Source of the DNA: Anaerolineales bacterium
GTDB lineage: Bacteria > Chloroflexota > Anaerolineae > Anaerolineales > Villigracilaceae
DNA: 64,000 nt
Direction of reading: 5' to 3'
NCBI GenBank assembly: GCA_030680795.1
Contig: JAUXUL010000029.1
Location: 1 to 64,000 of the forward strand
The notes beneath the pieces were generated by a model. That model did not search any database. It saw only the letters and a list, made by a program, of their open reading frames with translations, and was not told the origin of the DNA. Of the stretch, positions 33,906 through 41,310 are shown piece by piece. A program made the translations under genes and the position numbers. The first letter of the stretch is position 1. Each line of letters begins with the position of its first letter.

Positions 33906-35582
33906 CTACGATCTAGCCAGGCTGAATTTATCCTTGCCGATGCGATAGTTACCATTATGCTTTAATACTTTATCTGCCAGTTCTTCGGGCACATCCACGT
34001 AGGTGAATTTATCTTCAATGCGGATCTTACCAATCGAACTGCCCGGGATATCGGCGTGATGGGCAATCGTGCCAACGATATCATTTGGGCGGACTCCATT
34101 CTGCTTGCCTTTGTTCAACTTCAAGCGGATCATGCCAGCCTCATGCGAAGCCCTCTTGTTGCCAGCATCGCCGCGTATGCCAAAATCACGCCTTCCATCC
34201 CTGCCCTGAGGTTTGCCACGCCCAAACTCGCGATCACCACGATAGGAGGAACGACTTTCGGAAACTGTTACATCCGTAACATTCGCCACAGGGCGTTGTT
34301 TCTCGTCGGCGCGGGATAACTTCAAAGCGGCAGCGGCGATTTCCAGTGGGTCAAGACCTTCTTCAACCAAACGCGCCACGAGTTCACGCTCGCGTTGATA
34401 ACGTCCGCGGCCGAGCCAGACCTTCAATTTCTCCAACATTTCATTTTCACGATGTTGATGAATATCCGTCGCGGTGGGTAACTTTCCTAGTGTGAGCGCT
34501 TGCTTTGTCATATGTTCGATCTCGCGCAAACGGCGTTTCTCGCGCGGCGCGAATAATGAAATGGCAATGCCAGTCTTGCCTGCGCGGCCTGTGCGCCCGA
34601 TACGATGAACATACACTTCAGCATCATCAGGCAGATGGTAGTTGAAGACGTGCGAAATATTATCAATATCAAGACCGCGCGCGGCAACATCTGTGGCGAC
34701 CAAAACTTTAATTTGACCTGCGCGGAATCTGCCAAGGATCTGCTCGCGCGCATTTTGTTCAAGGTCGCCATTGATGGCTTCAGCGGGGAAGCCGCGCGCA
34801 GAAAGTTGACTCGCAAGCTGGCCTGTCTCCACACGGGTGCGGACGAAAATCAACGCGCTGGTAATTGGCTCGATCTCGAAGAGGTTTGTCAACGCTGATA
34901 ATTTGTCGCCTTCATGAACGAGGTAGTAGCGTTGTTCGGTCAAGGAAACGGTGAGAGTCGACTTTTTAACGGTTACAGATTGAGGGTCACGCATGAAGCG
35001 GTCTGCGAGCGAACGAATGCGCACGGGTAGAGTCGCGCTAAAGAGGGAGGTCTGCCGTGTGGCGGGGGTCGCAGAGAGAATTTCTTCCACAGGTTCGATG
35101 AAGCCCATGTTGAGCATTTCATCGGCTTCATCCAACACAACGGACTTAACCATGCTCAGGTCCAATACTTTGCGCGCCATCAAGTCAATGATGCGGCCGG
35201 GTGTGCCAACGATAATATCCACGCCGCGCTTGAGTTGATTGACTTGCGGGCCGTAAGGTTGCCCGCCATAGACAGCCAGCACGCGCACTTTAAGATGCTT
35301 GCCATAATCGTTGATGGCAGCGGCAACTTGAACAGCCAGTTCACGCGTAGGCGCGAGCACAAGCGCCTGCGGCAGTCGTTGATGTATGTAGTTATGAAGA
35401 ATGGGGAGGGCGAAGGCGGCCGTTTTGCCTGTGCCTGTTTGAGCCTGGCCAATTACATCCACGCCTGTCAGCATAAGCGGGATCATATCGGCTTGAATGG
35501 CGGTTGGCGTTACATAGCCAAGCTCAAGAATGGCCTGCTCCAGTTCGGGACGCAGGTTTAAAGAAGTAAATTCAGTTGTCAT
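33906..35582 (-). CDS. DEAD-box RNA helicase with DbpA-type RNA-binding domain
   Basis: 558 residues from the ATG at 35582 (AAGGAAA upstream); the longer open frame is unsupported. Motifs in order: Q motif, AQTGTGKT (I), PTRELA (Ia), VLDEADEML (II), SAT (III), and the C-terminal HRIGRTGRAGKTG (VI). A basic linker leads to a DbpA RNA-binding domain (MIRLKLNKGKQNGVRPNDIV, to the end), as in CsdA/DeaD. Such helicases act in ribosome assembly and cold adaptation. It has a leader of about 180 bases. Confidence 0.93.
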   Translation of the reverse strand: MTTEFTSLNLRPELEQAILELGYVTPTAIQADMIPLMLTGVDVIGQAQTGTGKTAAFALPILHNYIHQRLPQALVLAPTRELAVQVAAAINDYGKHLKVRVLAVYGGQPYGPQVNQLKRGVDIIVGTPGRIIDLMARKVLDLSMVKSVVLDEADEMLNMGFIEPVEEILSATPATRQTSLFSATLPVRIRSLADRFMRDPQSVTVKKSTLTVSLTEQRYYLVHEGDKLSALTNLFEIEPITSALIFVRTRVETGQLASQLSARGFPAEAINGDLEQNAREQILGRFRAGQIKVLVATDVAARGLDIDNISHVFNYHLPDDAEVYVHRIGRTGRAGKTGIAISLFAPREKRRLREIEHMTKQALTLGKLPTATDIHQHRENEMLEKLKVWLGRGRYQRERELVARLVEEGLDPLEIAAAALKLSRADEKQRPVANVTDVTVSESRSSYRGDREFGRGKPQGRDGRRDFGIRGDAGNKRASHEAGMIRLKLNKGKQNGVRPNDIVGTIAHHADIPGSSIGKIRIEDKFTYVDVPEELADKVLKHNGNYRIGKDKFSLARS

Positions 35583-35595
35583 CAGATTTCCTTTT

Positions 35596-35690
35596 CCAAT
35601 AGTCGCCTGGTCTGATAGTCGTTGGTCGGCTGGTCGCTTGCAAGCGATTCGACTTAAGACTATTTGATTAACAACTACGAGACTAAATTG
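35596..35690. repeat. Repeat-containing leader before the DEAD-box helicase
   Basis: Contains several AGTCGCCTGGTC / AGTCGTTGGTC units and a GCTTGCAAGC palindrome. It falls within the 5' leader of the helicase mRNA. Confidence 0.4.
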
Positions 35691-35761
35691 AAATGTTCTG
35701 ACAACTCCGTTTAACTTCCTTCTTGCCAACAAAGCCTTTCTTTTCAGATTGGCCCGCCCAA

Positions 35762-35791
35762 CAAAAAAGCCCGAGTAAGTTTTATCGGGCT
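35762..35791 (-). terminator. Intrinsic terminator of the EamA transporter gene
   Basis: AGCCCGA and TCGGGCT pair around a ten-base loop, followed on the minus strand by TTTTTTG, about 80 bases past the stop codon. Confidence 0.85.
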
Positions 35792-35871
35792 TACAGTTCA
35801 GAGTGATCAAAACAATTTCCCAAAAAATGCTCTCCGTTAAGAGCGGACGAGAGTTTACCACATATTTTTGA

Positions 35872-36717
35872 TTAGATCGTCATCAAGACAATGGCGATCA
35901 AAGCGGCGAGGATCCCGATCCACTGATTGCGGGAGAGGCGTTCTTTGAGGAAGATCCATGCGAGCATGACGGTTGCGCTGGGGAAAAGGGAACTTAATAC
36001 CGCGGCCACATCCAAACGACCTGTTTGACCTGCAAGGATGAAAAACATATTTCCTGAAATATCAAGTATTCCATTGAGTGTGATCGTGGGCCAAGCGGAT
36101 GCGTCTTCGACTTTCCACGCGGCGCGTATGGAAAGCATGTAAACGGTAATCAGAATCATGCCTCCACTGCGCGAGGCGACCATCGGCCAGACCCTGGCGC
36201 CCGTGCTGGTGGCTTCGTGCATAAAAACAAAGTAAAGGCCAAAACCAATGCCTGCAAGCAGGGGCAGTTTCAAGTCAGAGAGATGCGCTAGGATGTTCGT
36301 CACACCGCCTTCGACCTGGGAGATCATCCAAACCGCGAAGAGGGCAAATCCAAATCCAAAGACAGTCGGGATTTCGGGCAGGCCTTCCTTGAAGATGCCG
36401 ACCAAAACCGGAATAGATGCCGCTAATAAAGCCGAGACCGGTGTGGCAACGCTCATCAAACCAAGTGTCATGGAATGATATAGCAACATTAAACCTACAG
36501 TACCTACTGCGCCTGCCAGCATGGCAAGCAGCCACACTTTGAGATTGGGAAGAGACTCGCCTGAGATTCCCACAACGGCAAAAAGAAGGAATATGCCGAC
36601 CACCTCACTATAAAAAACCGCGCGATATGCGCCTGTTTTTCGCGCGGCAAGCCCGCCCGTAAAATCACCTGCGCCCCAACTGAGGGCGGCGCCAAGTCCA
36701 AAAAGAATGGATAGCAA
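35872..36717 (-). CDS. EamA/DMT-family transporter
   Basis: 281 residues if the TTG at 36717 is used; AAGGAAGG is six bases upstream of it. The earlier ATG (36795) would add residues encoded by a dispersed repeat. Ten membrane helices in two EamA halves are visible (GLGAALSWGAGDFTGGLAA in the first; FLKERLSRNQWIGILAALIAIV at the end). The exported or imported small molecule is unknown. This intact transporter is distinct from the broken one at 22961-23372. Confidence 0.88.
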   Translation of the reverse strand: MLSILFGLGAALSWGAGDFTGGLAARKTGAYRAVFYSEVVGIFLLFAVVGISGESLPNLKVWLLAMLAGAVGTVGLMLLYHSMTLGLMSVATPVSALLAASIPVLVGIFKEGLPEIPTVFGFGFALFAVWMISQVEGGVTNILAHLSDLKLPLLAGIGFGLYFVFMHEATSTGARVWPMVASRSGGMILITVYMLSIRAAWKVEDASAWPTITLNGILDISGNMFFILAGQTGRLDVAAVLSSLFPSATVMLAWIFLKERLSRNQWIGILAALIAIVLMTI

Positions 36718-36749
36718 TGAATACCTTCCTTGAATGTGTTTCTTGAAGA

Positions 36750-36800
36750 ACATGGACCATAGACCACAAGGAATGGCCCATCGTCTAATGTCCACCGTCA
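36750..36800. repeat. Dispersed GACCATAGACCAC-type repeat
   Basis: GGACCATAGACCACAAGG and CATCGTCTAATGTCCACCGTC are imperfect inverted halves, related to the elements at 31558-31625 and 46152-46212. Confidence 0.55.
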
Positions 36801-36803
36801 GGA

Positions 36804-37664
36804 TTATTTCGCTTTTGCGCGCTCCAACACCTTTTGTGCATTCTTCAACAACGGCATATCAATCATCTTTCCATCCAAAGAATACGCACCTTTACCCTCT
36901 TTTTGACTGGCTTCAAATGTTTCGACGATTCGCTTTGCATGAGCAATTGCTTCATCGTTTGGAGTGAATGCAGTCTGGACTGGTTCCACCTGTGCGGGAT
37001 GAATGATCTGCTTGCCGCTGAATCCAAGCCGCGCGCCGAATTCAGATTCGATCCGCAAGGCTTCGATATCTCTGTAATCAATCGTGACAATATCAATGGC
37101 CTGCAAATCATTTGCCGCGCAAGCGACAACGACCGCCTGCCGCGCGTACAGCAACTCAACTGCATCCTTTGTTCGTGTCGCGCCAATGGATGTGGTGAAA
37201 TCCTCACCGCCGAAGATGATCGCATCCAGGCGTGGATGGGAGGCGATCTCTTTGAGATTCAAAATCCCTTTGGCGGTTTCCACGCCGATCAAGATGCGGA
37301 TTGAGTTGATCCGCCAGCCGTATTTCAATTCCGCGGTTTCGATGATTTCGGCTGCCCAATCCACATGCTCAAGGGATTCGACCTTTGGAATCACAATTCC
37401 ATCCGGGCGAAAGGGAAGTACTGCGTCAATATCATCTTTTTCCCAACCTGAGCCGACTGCATTGATGCGGGCAAGTTTTTCGCTCTTGCCAAAATCCAAT
37501 TCCTTCAAAGCCTTCGCTATCGTGGCGCGTGCTTCAGCTTTCTTGTTGACCGCTGTGCCGTCTTCCATATCCATGCAAATGGAGTCAACACCGAGGGAGA
37601 TGGATTTGGTGATCATTTTCCATTTGTCACCTGGCATGTAGAGGAGTGCGCGTCGGGAGGGCAT
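36804..37664 (-). CDS. HpcH/HpaI aldolase / citrate lyase beta-like protein (CitE-like)
   Basis: 286 residues with the TIM-barrel signature of CitE-like CoA-ester lyases: RRALLYMPGD at the start, CMDMEDGTA with the metal-binding Glu/Asp, RINAVGSGW, IVIPKVES and IFGGEDFTTSIGA. Relatives cleave malyl-, citramalyl- or beta-methylmalyl-CoA. No CitF/CitD partner is present, which agrees with a CoA-ester lyase rather than a citrate lyase. It ends near the EamA gene and begins 12 bases after the NYN gene. A shortened copy of its 5' end lies 0.8 kb upstream. Confidence 0.88.
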   Translation of the reverse strand: MPSRRALLYMPGDKWKMITKSISLGVDSICMDMEDGTAVNKKAEARATIAKALKELDFGKSEKLARINAVGSGWEKDDIDAVLPFRPDGIVIPKVESLEHVDWAAEIIETAELKYGWRINSIRILIGVETAKGILNLKEIASHPRLDAIIFGGEDFTTSIGATRTKDAVELLYARQAVVVACAANDLQAIDIVTIDYRDIEALRIESEFGARLGFSGKQIIHPAQVEPVQTAFTPNDEAIAHAKRIVETFEASQKEGKGAYSLDGKMIDMPLLKNAQKVLERAKAK

Positions 37665-37676
37665 AGGGCTTCCTCG

Positions 37677-38288
37677 CTATTTCCATTGTATGGGACGGCG
37701 AAGAACAACGCCATCCGATTCAATCACTTGTTCGGGGAACATGCTTTTGGACAGTTCGACATGTCCAATATGCAATACACCGCTCGAAGCCTGCTTCAAA
37801 GCAAAGGATGTCCTGCCTGGTGGAAAGACCGCAATTACACGCTTAGGGTGGAACAAATTCTTGACTTTGGCTACCACCCCTGCGAGATCGCTATCAGCAG
37901 AGATCAACAAGGCTGTATCAAAATTGTTCTTTGACGCGTCAGCCATCACTTCAACAGAGATGTTTACATCGGTCATCTTTTCGTGATATGTCGTATAAGT
38001 ATGCCCACAACGCCGACAAACGATGGTTTCCGAGAGAAAGTGACCATAGTAAATTTGGAAATTGGGTAAGGTTTTGAGCGCGTCGAGGAAAACTGCCTGT
38101 CTCCGCCGCTTATCTTCGGGTTGTTTAACGACTGTAGTGAAATACCTGGTCATCACAAGCGTTTGGTTTGGCTTGAGAAACTGCTTTGCAAGCGCCTGAA
38201 CGTTGAGCCAGTAGAATCGTTTCCACCCTTTGGATCGCAGGCCGTAATAAAGGTTATAGCCATCAATATATGTAATTACTCGTTCCAT
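37677..38288 (-). CDS. NYN-domain protein (PIN-like nuclease fold) with zinc knuckle
   Basis: 203 residues. The acidic active-site pattern of NYN proteins is present: YIDGYNLYYG near the start, KMTDVNISVEVMADA in the middle and LISADSDLAGVV later. A CRRCGHTYTTYH segment could bind zinc. NYN/DUF88 proteins are predicted or shown to be metal-dependent RNases. AGGAGGG lies seven bases before the ATG. It is placed between a complete CitE-like gene and a truncated CitE 5' fragment, as if inserted or trapped by a duplication. Confidence 0.82.
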   Translation of the reverse strand: MERVITYIDGYNLYYGLRSKGWKRFYWLNVQALAKQFLKPNQTLVMTRYFTTVVKQPEDKRRRQAVFLDALKTLPNFQIYYGHFLSETIVCRRCGHTYTTYHEKMTDVNISVEVMADASKNNFDTALLISADSDLAGVVAKVKNLFHPKRVIAVFPPGRTSFALKQASSGVLHIGHVELSKSMFPEQVIESDGVVLRRPIQWK

Positions 38289-38309
38289 AAAAACGCCCTC
38301 CTAACTTAA

Positions 38310-38362
38310 GGGACAGCCCGCCTTGAGGGCGGGCGTCGGCCTGGAGATGCTATCTCCGGGGG
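38310..38362. repeat. Hairpin repeat, copy 1
   Basis: GACAGCCCGCCTTGAGGGCGGGCGTCGGC, with a CCCGCC/GGCGGG stem, followed by GGAGATG. A close copy is at 38567-38612. Confidence 0.65.
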
Positions 38363-38410
38363 GGTTGATTGAATTTTACACGATTGTAGTTCCTTGTCAA
38401 TGTTTTTGTT

Positions 38411-38488
38411 AAATGCCCAAGACAGAGCTTCGGTGCTCTTCTTCTGGTCATCGCCTGGCATGTAGAGTAACGCGCGTCGGGAGGGCAT
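38411..38488 (-). pseudogene. Truncated duplicate of the CitE-like gene (5' end only)
   Basis: From the ATG at 38488 the reading is MPSRRALLYMPGDDQKK..., the same first 13 residues as the CitE-like gene at 37664, then it diverges and soon reaches a repeat. The bases before the ATG are also similar in both copies (GCAAGGAA / GCGAGGAA). It is a relic of a second CitE-like gene or of a tandem duplication. Confidence 0.75.
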
Positions 38489-38566
38489 GGGCCAAGTTTC
38501 CTTGCTGTATTTTATCCCCATTCTGTCATTCAGTAGAAAACGATGGCACATTCTTCCTTGTTAAAG

Positions 38567-38612
38567 AGACAGCCCACCTTTCGGTGGGCGTCGGCTCGGA
38601 GATGTTAGGCGT
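38567..38612. repeat. Hairpin repeat, copy 2
   Basis: GACAGCCCACCTTTCGGTGGGCGTCGGC, stem CCCACC/GGTGGG, followed by GGAGATG, the counterpart of 38310-38362. The stem sequence has compensating changes (CCCGCC/GGCGGG versus CCCACC/GGTGGG), which suggests that the hairpin is what is conserved. Confidence 0.65.
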
Positions 38613-38653
38613 TACTTTTTCTTCTTACGTCGGAACAAGGAAATAATCCTCGA

Positions 38654-38965
38654 TCATACTTCCAGTCCTTGCAAACGCGCTTCATTCTTCTCCAGCATTT
38701 CGCACATGCCAGCCCAAAGGATGAAATCCTCGCTGTCGTCCATTTGCCCCTGGTTGAACTTCTTGTGGAATATTGTGCTTGACATCTTGTATTTTTCTTC
38801 AAAGGCTTTCAATTCCAGCCGAAGGTTGAGAATGGCGCGCCGAAATTCGGCGATCTGATATGCGATGAAACTTTGAGAAAATGCCTCTTCATCGCGCGAA
38901 TATTCCAGCATCTTTTTCAGACGGTTGGCAGTCTTTGGGCGAACGTTCAAATTGAAATTTAGCAT
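38654..38965 (-). CDS. Small helical protein of unknown function
   Basis: 103 residues from the ATG at 38965 (AGGAAAG upstream). The N-terminus LNFNLNVRPKTANRLKKMLEYSRDEEAFSQS resembles a ribbon-helix-helix antitoxin, and the middle (about 38-65) is a probable coiled coil rich in Glu, Leu and Arg. No toxin gene is adjacent. I do not recognise the family; an orphan antitoxin or DNA-binding protein is one possibility. Confidence 0.6.
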   Translation of the reverse strand: MLNFNLNVRPKTANRLKKMLEYSRDEEAFSQSFIAYQIAEFRRAILNLRLELKAFEEKYKMSSTIFHKKFNQGQMDDSEDFILWAGMCEMLEKNEARLQGLEV

Positions 38966-39085
38966 GGGATACTCTTTCCTGTCCAAATTCAATAATTGAG
39001 TATAGCATGATACTCATCAATCCTGCCTCCATCCGCCTGCATTTTCCATTACAATCGGGATATTCCCAAAAAAGGAGGCTCGCTG

Positions 39086-40450
39086 ATGAGACCAGTTTAT
39101 GCAATTTCAGGCGGGGTATCGAAATTCGCAAAAGCACGACCAGATAAGACCTTCCAGGCGATCATTAAGGAGGCGTACGATTACGCCATTGATGATATTG
39201 GCTTGGACTTCCCGACCTTCACTCGCATCGTGAACGGTTCGGTCGCTTCATACTTCTCGGATCATTTCACCCGACAGTTGATGGCAGGCATCATGGCGCA
39301 GGATTACCTCGGGCTGTGTCCCAAGCCTGGACATCGCGTGGAGGGCGGCGGCGCGACGGGTGGACTATGCTTCCAGGAAGCATGGAAGTCTGTCGCTTCG
39401 GGTCACATGGATGTGTGTGTGGCGTACGGCTTCGAGACCATGTCGCACGTGGAGACATGGAAGGGAAACGAATTCATCGCGCTTGCCTCCGACATCTCGT
39501 TCGATTATCCCGTCGGAGGTTTTTATTCGGGCTACTACGCCATGATGGTGACGCGCCACATGAAGGAGTTCGGCACGACCGTCGAGCAGATGGCGCACGT
39601 CAGCGTGAAGAACCACATCAACGCGTATCACAATCCCTACTCCCAGAAGCGCAACCGCTACACGATTGCGGATGTCCGCAATGCGCCGATGGTGGCCTGG
39701 CCTTTGACGCGCCTCGACATCTGCGTGATGTCCGACGGCGCGGCGGCGACCATTCTCGTTTCCGAAGAAGGGTTGAAGAAACTCGAAGCCGCGGGCGCGA
39801 AGATTCCGCGTCCGCTCGTGAAGGTGACCGGCATCGGCCGCGGCACAGACATGATGCGCATGGCTGATCGTCCGCACGTGGACTATGACAACTTCATGGA
39901 AAACTATGCCACCGAGCAGGAGAAATCCTCCGACGACACAAAGGTGTATTACAAAAAACTTTGGGATCACGGCACGCGCTATCCCGGAGTCCATTCGTTC
40001 CGCGCGGGACGCTCCGCGGGCAACATGGCTTGGAAACACGCGGGCATCAATGACCCTCTGCACGAACTGGACTTCATCGAATTGCACGACGCGTACACAT
40101 CCTCTGAAATCCAGACCTACGAAGATTTGGGATTGTGTCGCTACGGTGAAGGCGGTCCGTTTGCTGAATCGGGCAAAACCTTTTTGCCGAACATTGACTA
40201 CGGCTTGAAATTAAAAGACAAACCCGTTTGCGCGGTGAATCCCTCGGGCGGACTGATCGCCTGCGGACATCCTGTCGGCGCGACGGGACTGATGCAAGGC
40301 GTGTTTGCCATTTGGCAAATTCAAGGGACGATCAAAAAACATTTCAACGACGACCAGCTCCAGGTCAAGAATGCGAAGCGGGGCGCGATTCATTCACACG
40401 CGGGCACGGGCACCTACGTCTCCGTCTCCGTTTTGGAAAGGGAGGGTTAA
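39086..40450 (+). CDS. Thiolase-like protein lacking the catalytic cysteine
   Basis: 454 residues of the thiolase/SCP2 fold: VEGGGATGGLCFQEAW (about 85-100), the SDGAAATILVS strand, the ELHDAYTSSE histidine segment and the C-terminal NPSGGLIACGHPVGATG. Where thiolases have the nucleophilic Cys (E-A-A-C-A-S-G-G), this protein has Gly89; the nearest Cys is at 95. Thiolase-fold partners of DUF35 proteins that lack this Cys are known to act as retro-aldolases on CoA esters (steroid side-chain Ltp2 type), so a carbon-carbon lyase role is more likely than thiolysis. AAGGAGG precedes the ATG; the DUF35 gene follows by three bases. Confidence 0.85.
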   Translation: MRPVYAISGGVSKFAKARPDKTFQAIIKEAYDYAIDDIGLDFPTFTRIVNGSVASYFSDHFTRQLMAGIMAQDYLGLCPKPGHRVEGGGATGGLCFQEAWKSVASGHMDVCVAYGFETMSHVETWKGNEFIALASDISFDYPVGGFYSGYYAMMVTRHMKEFGTTVEQMAHVSVKNHINAYHNPYSQKRNRYTIADVRNAPMVAWPLTRLDICVMSDGAAATILVSEEGLKKLEAAGAKIPRPLVKVTGIGRGTDMMRMADRPHVDYDNFMENYATEQEKSSDDTKVYYKKLWDHGTRYPGVHSFRAGRSAGNMAWKHAGINDPLHELDFIELHDAYTSSEIQTYEDLGLCRYGEGGPFAESGKTFLPNIDYGLKLKDKPVCAVNPSGGLIACGHPVGATGLMQGVFAIWQIQGTIKKHFNDDQLQVKNAKRGAIHSHAGTGTYVSVSVLEREG

Positions 40451-40453
40451 GTC

Positions 40454-41002
40454 ATGGTTAAGTTACCTTCACAACGCGAAGAAACACTGGGTGGTTACAT
40501 CGTCCACGGCATTCCGTTCCCGATCAGCACCGATGAGGAGTCGCTGGAATTTCTCAAGCGCATGGCGCCGATCCAGATCGAACAGGAATATAAGATTAAG
40601 TATCTGCATTCGTACGGACAGGACAGCCCATGGTTCGCGGCGCTGACGAATAAACGACTGCTCGCCTCGCGCGACCCCGAGAGCGGATACACCACCGCCA
40701 ACCCGCGCGGTCACGACATGTTTTCAGGCGCGGAGACAAAATGGATTGACATCACGAACGCGCCCGCGCACGTGCATGCCTTCACCGTTTGTTATTTCGG
40801 CTCGGAGGAGTTCCTGCCCGAATGTCCGTTCGTGCTGGCGTTGATCGAGTTCGAGGGTGTGAACACGTTGCTGCTGACCCGTCTCATGGGCGTAGACCCG
40901 GCCGCGCCTGCGCTGGATTGGATCGGCATGGAGGTGAGACCACGCTTCCTGCGCAATTCCAAGTTGAAGCCGACGGATGTGTATTTTGTGCCTAGTGAAT
41001 AG
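40454..41002 (+). CDS. DUF35/OB-fold partner of the thiolase-like protein, zinc ligands lost
   Basis: 182 residues. The N-terminal helix and the segment TNKRLLASRDPESGYTTANP, then FSGAETKWIDI, correspond to the rubredoxin-like zinc ribbon of DUF35 proteins, but the expected Cys residues are absent (Asp in RDPESG). The C-terminal half is the OB fold ending PRFLRNSKLKPTDVYFVP. These proteins bind and stabilise thiolase-fold partners and help CoA-substrate binding. The three-base junction with the preceding gene supports a complex. Confidence 0.82.
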   Translation: MVKLPSQREETLGGYIVHGIPFPISTDEESLEFLKRMAPIQIEQEYKIKYLHSYGQDSPWFAALTNKRLLASRDPESGYTTANPRGHDMFSGAETKWIDITNAPAHVHAFTVCYFGSEEFLPECPFVLALIEFEGVNTLLLTRLMGVDPAAPALDWIGMEVRPRFLRNSKLKPTDVYFVPSE

Positions 41003-41026
41003 CCCGCCCCCTCTGTCCTTCGGACA

Positions 41027-41059
41027 TCTCCCCCATTTGAAGATCACAAATGGGGGAGA
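41027..41059 (+). terminator. Hairpin after the thiolase-like/DUF35 pair
   Basis: TCTCCCCCATTTG and CAAATGGGGGAGA form a perfect 13-base stem with a seven-base loop, 25 bases past the stop. There is no T tract, so it may be an RNA-stabilising hairpin or repeat rather than a strict terminator. Confidence 0.6.
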
Positions 41060-41169
41060 ACTGGAGTTTAAATTTTCATAAATACAGGACATTCTCCTTC
41101 CCCAAAATCTGCACTTAGGTTGAGGGGGCGCATCAAGTGGCGGAGAAAAGGTAACCATCGAATCGAATT

Positions 41170-41253
41170 CCGTTGGACTAAAGTCCTGCCTCAATTCTTT
41201 GCGCCAGCCCGAAGGGCTTCCAGGTACTGAGCAGGTGGCTTTAGCCCCAGCGG
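41170..41253. repeat. Long inverted repeat, copy A
   Basis: CCGTTGGACTAAAGTCCTGCCTCA and TGAGCAGGTGGCTTTAGCCCCAGCGG are complementary ends around an AGCCCGAAGGGCTT hairpin. A related element is at 58405-58504. It occupies the 300-base gap before the GGDEF gene, which otherwise shows only a TATAAT (41274-41279). Confidence 0.7.
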
Positions 41254-41310
41254 ACTTCGATTTGTAGTTCATGTATAATACAACAAATGACTTGATCACA
41301 TAAACTTCTT

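Noticed and set aside
37677-38612. IS200/IS605-type mobile element around the NYN gene
   Set aside because: The hairpin repeats are suggestive, but no Y1 transposase or TnpB gene is present.
39365-40087. His/Arg/Val-rich 240-codon frame opposite the thiolase-like gene
   Set aside because: Antisense shadow of a well-supported gene; no start site or known motif.
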